A stretch of 64,000 bases of DNA from Pisaster brevispinus (taxonomy: Eukaryota; Echinodermata; Asteroidea; Forcipulatida; Asteriidae), in contig JAMKCF010000011.1 of NCBI GenBank assembly GCA_023634235.1, forward strand, positions 20,260,027 to 20,324,026, written 5' to 3'. Below, piece by piece: positions 15,001-24,000 of this stretch. Both the position numbers and the translations under genes were made by a program. Below the pieces are notes generated by a model. The model saw only the letters and a list, made by a program, of their open reading frames with translations. It was not told the DNA's origin and made no database searches. How positions within the stretch are numbered: position 1 is the first letter of the stretch; every line of letters begins with the position of its first letter.

Positions 15001-18000
15001 ATTGGTCCATGGTTGATCATGGTTCCAGGGTTGTGTATTAGTTACTCGTGTCACATATTGGGTCCATGGTTGATCATGGTTCCAGGATTGTGGATCTAGG
15101 ATTGACAGGACAACATCGTATTTGTGTCTAGGGCTGTGTCCGAATTGCGGCTACAGCTATGGCTTGATTTCTGTGTCATCACGCGTTAGGGCATTCTTCC
15201 ATAGCAACACCGTCAAGCCGTAGCTGTTAGCTGCCAATTCGGTTTTCGGCCTCAACGTTATTTTCTCATCACGATTAATACCTTTTGATGATATACAGAT
15301 AGTCGGAGATAAATAGAAAGACGAAACATTAATATTTCACACTGACAACAATAATATTCCATATTAAAATAGTACAGCAATGCTGAACATTAAATAGAGC
15401 AAGTCTTATGAAAAAAAGGCTGATATGTACATTAATGCTATAATATCATGTAGGAAAATAGTGAAGCAAAAAACTTATGGACTTTTCCCTATTTGTCAGA
15501 CAAAATAAAAACAATTTAGACAAGGAATAGTTTGAAGCTTAGACATACTTAATCAATTAATGTTATACCTATGGTAGTATTTTTAGAAACAAGTTGCAAA
15601 AAGATAATTTGAAGGTTTTTTTTTTAAAGAAAAAGTTCCAGTTGTTCAGGTTTACCACAAACTCATATGAAGGCTAATCCATTAAGCTATTCCACGATGA
15701 GTGAGACTTTTTGTGTGAAGTGAGGTTCAACAGTTATTTACATAAAAATCACCCTTTAATGCTCTGCTAGTACCATGCGAATGTAGTGATGACGTCATGG
15801 TGAACAAATCACTTTTCATTTAAATGTACAGTTGTTATTAAAACAAATGATTTTTCTTTCGGTGGTACGATTTCATATAACATCCCTAAATCTACATGAG
15901 TCAACAAACCGAAGACAGAAGACCTTCTTTTTGTAAATAATGATTTACCGGGATAATAAACCTATAGCGATTATTATCGTCTGCACAGCATGGTAAAAAT
16001 TGCCCTACATAAAGCTTAAATTTAAACTGCATCTGCTCCCAAGCCTCCAACGCGTAATCATTTTATCCATATAAAAAGTACGATGGCAAATGAAGCCCAG
16101 CGGGACGGGCATTGAGAATGTATTACAGTGTGAAGGGAGCCACATAGTGCACCATTAACTCCTGTTATTCCATTTTGAAGGCGCATCCGCGAGCTGCAGA
16201 AGTGTCTCACTTTATTGCCAGGGATAACAAACTTGTCATTGAATCCTGGCGTCTTGATGCTGAAAAGTTACAGTCAACCGATTGAGTGCAAAAAAATCGA
16301 TTTGACGGGGAGAGCTAGAGGGTAGAGGGCAAGCCGCCTGGGTGAAAAAGCTCACAGGGTGGCGGGGGAAAGAGGAGCTGCTGGAGGTGGCGGGGTTGCA
16401 GGGCAGGGTGAGAACTGTGGGGGCCCGGGAGGTGAAGGAGGATGAGGGCAGTTGGCTATATTCTTCCTCATTCCTGCTGGTCTCCAGAAATAAATATGTG
16501 CTAGTTTGATTCCCCTTTTGTCTGGGTCAAGAAGCATTCAGTGTAGCTGAACCAATGATTTGAATCAATCTTCCTCCTGTCATGAGTGATTTTGTTGGTT
16601 TATCTCTATTTCGTAAAGCTCTTAAGACTCACCTCTATCCATATTAATTTGTGTAAGTGTGCGCTACAGGATCTTGATGGAATAGCACCGTATAAATTGT
16701 TACTGTTTTTGTGTTATGCTATGTTTACGAACGCGCCCGTTTTTACAATTGACCTTATCTGTTCTACTTTATGATAGGAATCTACATGCACTGGAAGGGC
16801 AGGGCTGTTGTGACGTGGACTGAAATCGAATCACGTGGTAAATCCAAAGTGACGGTGCTGTATGTTGCCGGTGAGGACTATTTTGATCAGCACATCACCA
16901 TCTGGGGCAAAGGTACAATCCACTTTTTATCTCTCAACAGCGGATACAATTTGAAACAAATTCCTAAATTGGTTTTCAGGTACATAAACACTTCTACACT
17001 CTAAAAAAAATAAAACCTGATCAGAACTGCCCCGTATTCCAGGTCCCTTTTTCTTTTTTATGCATGCTTTTTTTTTAGGAACATGCGTTAAAATTTCTAT
17101 TCATCACTTCTCATGTACAATGAACCTGTCGGGCTTAGACATGTGTCGAGTCGTTAATTGTTTGTCAAGATAGCGTAATGGCTCTCACGCTCTCGCGAGA
17201 CTGCTGCTCCGCGAGACTTCTGCTCTCACGACTACGGCCCCATTTATTTATGGGGTAGTAGTCTGGAGCAGCTGTCTCGCGAGAACCGCGTGAGATCCGT
17301 TGACGGGACAAAAATTTAACGCCTTGTCCATAAAGTCTCGTAAAACTTTGCTGAACAAAAAAATCTGCACCCTATAGACTACGGAGCTCGAGAAGTGCCT
17401 ACCCATTTCTAACGACCCGAACATGATTTATCTTGGAAGACTCAAGGCGTCTTCTTTAGATTGGTTTTGTTTCCTCTGGTTGACAGTATTCTTAAAATAG
17501 GCCTTCGTATTTCTCAGATAGCTTATCTTACTAACGTTAAAAGCATCGTACAATTTATCACTGGGATGACGAGCTCCGAAGTTAGATGTAGTAGGCCTAA
17601 TCTTGAGTTATTTATTTTAGGAAAACGTCCATCCGGCTTTCAGGATATCAGTTTCTTGGGAAGATTTTTTTTCTTCTTCCGGAATACTTGTTAAAATCTA
17701 TTTGTTTATGTCTTTATGGTAATGAAGTCGAGGGATATCTAAAAAGATGTAGCATTTTAACCGTACACCTGAAGTTATATGATGTATATAATGCATAAAG
17801 TGTGGGAGGAAAACCTCAAGCGGGAAAAAACGCAGAAAACTCAAATTGGGCAAAATGCTCTGTTCTGATGTTGAAATCGAACTGGTATCAATAAGTTCAA
17901 AAAGCTAGCACAGCCATCCTAATCCACCAGAATAAACCATCCGTAAAAAAAATTGTCAGAATTTCAATAAGTTGGATGGCAATGTCAGAACTCCGTACAA

Positions 18001-21000
18001 ACCTTTCTCGAATACTGTTAGTATGCTGTTTCATTGAGGTAGGGTCACAGATTGGTTTTTGTCAACGTAATGCTGGTTTGTATAGGACAAATTGTCAATG
18101 AAGATGAGTTACCTGTGAAAGTTTAAGCTGAGTACAGCGTCTACTTGCTGAGAAAATAGCAAAAAAAACCACAAAAAAAACCTGTCACGGTATTTTCTTT
18201 AAGAACGTCGAATCCATCCACATTGAACGATGTGACGCGGATACCAACCACACCACCGGCCGCAGCATATGCAAACGGACACTACGGAATTTTAAATCTC
18301 GCCTTGGGGTGAGTTTTTGAGATTCAAATTTCTCGACATACTCGAAATGACTTCTGATCAACGACAACGGGGCATTGAAGACATAATGATTTCACAGGAT
18401 GCTTACCACCATTACCATCTTTATAACAAGTTAGCTTTCGGATAGAAATTACAAAATTGTTGTTACCGGGATTCGTTACCAAAAATGACCCACCTTTAAG
18501 GTATGGTCATAGATTGGTAAATACTCCAAAAATTAATGAACATAAAACTACATGACGAGTTGCACTGCAGCTGTTGATAGTATTAAAACTATTTTGTGAA
18601 ATGATTCCCTTCGAATTAATATGGTTTGGATAAATGTTCACACAGGAACAAACCTTTGAGAAGCGATTCATGCATGAATCGTTTCTCAAATTTCTGAAGG
18701 TTGGTGTCAGTTCACGAATGCTGCGGCCAGAAATGCGGTTGGTACTCCCTGTCACCTCTTGTGAAGTACCGTAATTTTTTTCCTTCTGTTTTCTCAGCAA
18801 CTAGACACTGTATTCAGCTTAACTTTCACAGGTGACTTTTATGGTGTCTTTCTTTATTGTTTTGTCTATAAATCAGCATTACGGAGACAAAAAAAAAATG
18901 TATCTATGTCCCTCCTTTAACTGCAACCAATCGGCTTGCATGACTGCTCTACTTGTGCTCAATCTCCGTTCCGTCTGAAAACCGTGACAAAGGTCAGCGG
19001 GGAGCGATAATTACTGTGCGATGGGTTGAGTCGCTCAGCGGTGTGGATATCTTACAAATCGCAAAAATGGTTTGTTATATTAGTGAATGAGCCCGGATGT
19101 AATTAATGAAATACTGTAATTCAATGTCAGATGTATACGCGCTCAGAGAATCTTCTTCTTGTCTTCTTGGCGCCATAAAATGAGTACATCATGCAACCGT
19201 GTTATACACGGAGTGTCTGGATCAGAGTTCAATTTCATACTGGTCAATTTCTTTTGCTTAGCTCAAAATGAGTGGGGCACCAGTGGCAGCAATGGAAAGT
19301 GAATTGAATTTTGGCTGGTTACCTGTTTCAGCTATTAGCAAGATATTTCTCTGCCTAGCACGTTTTTGTGCTTACACTACAGGTTTTATGAAATTGGGCC
19401 CATATCATATGCTGATGCCAGGTTTAGTTATCGCTATGCACGTTGGTGGACAGCCTCGGTTCAATAGCTCTTTTTTCATTATTTGTACCAACACCCTGGG
19501 AACCAAGACTAGGTTGTCAGAACAGTCAACTGGTTGTAAATATGCAGTAATTTTATAGCTAATAAACAATTTGAACAAGGAAATAATAGACTGTGCAAGT
19601 CTCGTGCGTATTCGAACATAGGACCCGTTAAAGTGCGCGAGTTTATTTCCTTCATGCGGCGTAAAACCAATGTACTGTGGGGCCAAAAATGGTCCCAAAA
19701 TGTTTGAATACGGGCGAGACTTGCACTGTCTATAAAGACTTGACGAACAAGTTGTTTGAAATGCGAGTTTGATTCAATCGTGATACCGTACTAGTTGGTC
19801 AATATTATCATGGTATCTCTTTTTCGTGTGCAGATCGGAGTGACACTGACGACACCAGATTGGAGTTACCGGCCGGACAGCACTCTCTGCCGTTCAAGTT
19901 CCAGCTGCCGACGAGACAGCTCCCGTGTTCCTTTGAGGGCACCTTGGGATATTCCCGCTACGTAGCCAGAGCCGTTATTGACCGTCCCTGGACTTTCGAC
20001 CATGTCACAAAAAGGGCATTTACCGTGTCGGGAATACCCTACGACTTGAATAAAGTCCAAAATCCGCTAGTAAGGTTCCTGTGTTTTTGTACAATTTATT
20101 GTTGTAGGTTCACTCTAACAACTTCCCGGTCAGAAATGATCCCGTTTCAGTGTCCGTGGGGGGCCTGACTCATTTCTGGTCCAGGCTGACCCTTAAACGA
20201 GTAAAGCAAAGTGAGTTTTTGGTTGGATTCTGTGTCAGTTTGACCAATTTCTTGGTCATGCTGACACTGAATCCGGGTCATAGGCCTACTGACCCAGAAA
20301 TGGGTAAGGCCCCGCGGGACTTGGGAATTTTTTAGAGTGTAGGTACATAGCCTTATACAGTAAATGCGTTTTGCTTGTCAGTTGTCAATTTTAACTTTGT
20401 GAAGTTTATGTGTACCCCCAGCCCACTCAAGAGCATTGAACATTAATTCTCAAGTTTGATACTTTACAGTTTACACCTTCCGGATACTATCTACATTTTT
20501 GTTTTCGTCGGTGCTTATCCAGTGAATACATATTATAGGCAACAGTACATTTTGTGAAAAAGAATAATCACTACCATCAGTACCTTTAATCAGTGGGTTT
20601 ATGATATGCACTCAAGGGAAGCCTGTCCAAGAATAGTGACGGTAACGTCGGTAGTGTAAGATCTTATCATGACAAACCCTGTTATGTATTTACTCAATCA
20701 AAATCTGAGGCCATAGAAAAATAGCCTGATATCCCTCACGGAAGTGAGAATCATAAGCCGCTTTTTCATATTCTGATGTCAGTTTTAGTTATCGTCATGC
20801 ACGTTGGTGGACAGCCTTGGTTCATAAGCCGCTTTCGAAACCGCGGCTTGTGCGTGAGCTTGGGCTTAAGCTCTGTTGGTTATTTAGAAAATGTGTGCTT
20901 TCCTTATGGGGCTTCAAACAGGTGGACTGAACACAAGCCGGAACCCAAGCCCAAGCTTTGGTTTCGAAAACGCCATATGTTATATCAATCGTTACTCGAG

Positions 21001-24000
21001 CTTGCAGCTGGGGACCATACAAAAATGCAAGAAAATATGTATCAAAAGGGCTTACACAACCTAAGTACTTAATACTCACAAAGCTTGATGAAATATTGAG
21101 TGAAATGATGGGTCTATTTTGCACGTTATACTATCCTCATTCTTTTTATGAAATAAAAGTGTATTTTCATTGAGGCTTTTTTTAATAAAAACCCGACACT
21201 CTGGTTGTTGTTTTGATCCGTCTTCAGGCACCTATATACAATGAGGATGAGAAAACTGTGTGTTGCCTGTGTTGTGCAACCGGACCCGTCTCGGTCAGTG
21301 CCAGTACCGACAAACGGGCTTACCTACCGGGAGAAACCATCTACATCTCTGCATCTCTAGACAACAAGAGCAACCGAAGTGTACATTCACTGGAAGCAGA
21401 GCTCATTCAGGTAACTGTCAAATTTGTCTTGATTTTACCTAATTGCAGCGTTCTCCCTTAAAACTATAAATCATTTGCGTAAATCTTGTAATCAAGTTGA
21501 TAAAACTGCATGGCACTTGCGAAACACCGTCATATTTCTTTCGAGTCTCCCCAATGTGCCGAAGAGTAATTACAGCTACCGTGAATGCTATTTCAACTTG
21601 TTTATAATGTGTTTGTTTATCATTTTAATTGTCATTTTGATGTTTTAACACTTCGATCAAAAAATTAGGCCCAACCTGAGGTTTTGAAAAATTAGCTACA
21701 CTTCTACCGTTGACGGCGTGCGTCACATTGACAGTACTTTAACGTCAACTGTGGGATGTTCCTTTGCTGTACAAAACGGAGCTCCCACAAAATGACGTAA
21801 CATGAACGATGACGTAACGGGGCTTTTCGCAAATCTTTCTGAAAAGCACCAGAGAAGGATCGGGTTTTTTGGAGGATCAGTTAACCTATTACTAATAATC
21901 GGTTTTGTTGTATATTGTTCTTTTCTCAGGCCTTTTGTTTCAGAGTCTATTAACTATTATACTGTTTTTATTGATAACATCTGCGTTAACTATTTTTTCT
22001 CACAACTTTTGTATGACAATTTAGACCTAACTGTTTAAAAATAATAAACACATTATAGTTTTCATTACTTTGCGTTAATCATTATTATTTCTCACTGTTT
22101 AATAGTCGGTTAGGCCTAACTATATTATGCAAGGCGGAATGATGTAGAATCGACTGGGTACCACACGCTGTCTCATGTATAATAACCTTGATAGATCTGT
22201 ATGGCCCTTACGGAGCACCGTTGTCTCCCACGTATGATTTTGAGTTACTTAACTAAAGGCCATTTTATCAATATTGATAACCATACTCTTGTGCACATGG
22301 CGTCATTTGAGGGCGGCCTCGCCTAGAGGTCAAAAGGAGGTCGTTCATTTGCCAATCGTGCGCCGCGCGTACAAAACTGTGCGTTTTCACTGTTTTATCA
22401 TTCGGTTTACCTCTAAGTTGACGGCTTGATGACGTCAATTGTTGTTGACAATGTTCTTTTCTCGCAACTTCTGTTTAATAATCAATAATTAACTATATAA
22501 GACTTTATTGATAACCATGTGCACTGTGTATTGTTCTTTTTCACAATTTGTGTTTAACATTCGATTAAGAGTTAATCCATCGGTCGTCATTAGTTTTTCT
22601 TAACTATTTTTCTTCTCTCACCTTTTAATAGTCGGTTAACTATTATGCAAGGCGGGATGGTGTAGGATCGCCTGGGTACCGCACGACGTCTCACGTGGTA
22701 ACCAGTGTCGTTACCGAGGCCTGCGGGTCGTACGGTTCAGCCCACTGGGACAGAAAACCAATGGTCATCCCTCCGCTGCCACCATGCAATCTCCAAGGAT
22801 GCAATTTCATTGACATACGATACTATGTTAAGGTGACCACTAAAATCTTTAGACTCTTTGATTTATTTAAAATAAAACTTCGAAAGCAAGACCATTCTTC
22901 ACTCACCTCTTTAACTTATTTTGCATACAAAAATACTTTAATTGCTATAGGTTACTTAATCTTAGCTACAAATGACTTTAAATGCTATAATTAACCTTAA
23001 CTGCAAATGACTCTTAATTGCTAAGCAACGTGTGATGTCACAGTACAAATCACTCATCTTAATATGAATCTTGGTGCTTTGTGAAATCGGCCCTGGGCCC
23101 AATTTCATGGCTCTGCTTACTGCGGAATTATATGCTTATCCCATTATATGCTTATACAGAAGCGTAGTAAGCGCAAAATTCCGTGGTGAGCAGATCCATG
23201 AAATTTGACCCTGTTTAGCCTCAAAATATCTTTGAAGAAAAGACGATGATAACACTTTCAGATGTGGGAGGGTTAGCCCCGAATAGGGACAACCCAAGTG
23301 ATCAGGAATGGACTAGCATGGCTGATGTTCGACGTAAGGATTTGGTCGAACATGGCCCATTTGCATTTTAGCCCATTGGCGTTTATGGTCATCATACAAG
23401 TTTTGAAGTGTTCAACACTGTTTAATACTCAGTGGGTTCATTTTCTTGTAGTTCACTGCCGATGTAGCGAGTACACCATTCGACGTGGATATCATGTTGG
23501 AGATCATCATAGGCACTATTCCACTCAAGGGCCATTGCTATGGTAGTCTGTCGTCTGACCAGCCCGGCTCCTCTGAAGGTTTGTCATTTACTCTTGAAAA
23601 ATTATTGTGCAAATAGACCCCTTGCATAATGGATGTCACGAGCTCAAACAGCGCCCTCACTGAGGACAAAGAAAGACATGTCTTTGGTAGACTGGTCCCC
23701 TGTCTTTATCTGCAATGATAAAGACGGCACAATGATTTCATTGGATACAATGATTTCATTTGATAAACATGATGTGACGTAAGCATTCCATATCTGTGTT
23801 AAGATTGGTCGAGGTTACGAGGTAACGCAGTTTGTCAGCTTGCACTTTCAATAGTGTGCTGCATGCACCGTGTGCATAATGTTGTGTACATCATGTAGAG
23901 TTGTTTTATTCACTATGTAATGTGCGAATATGTACATGTTTGTGTGCATTGACCGCGAGTCCCACGGTGCGAAATGAATGCTAGGTCAAAGGTACATCTG

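Larger units (their letters stand above)
3180..16777 (+). other. Intron 1 of the alpha-arrestin gene (13.6 kb)
   Basis: The intron begins with GTATGT after exon 1 and ends with ATGATAG before exon 2. I found no additional in-frame exon. It holds three retrotransposon remnants, several foldback elements, a palindrome next to a tandem repeat, and a 57-bp minisatellite, each listed separately. Its size and load are much greater than those of the five downstream introns, which are 0.6 to 2.9 kb. Confidence 0.8.

Noticed and set aside
14702..15093. CRISPR-like array of regular repeats
   Set aside because: The units are head-to-tail with no unique spacers, and the genome is eukaryotic. It is a minisatellite.
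22666..22832. Alternative acceptor at GGTGTAG for arrestin exon 5
   Set aside because: It would give the wrong phase after exon 4 and a stop. The acceptor at 22630-22631 keeps frame and restores YYARR, in line with the family.
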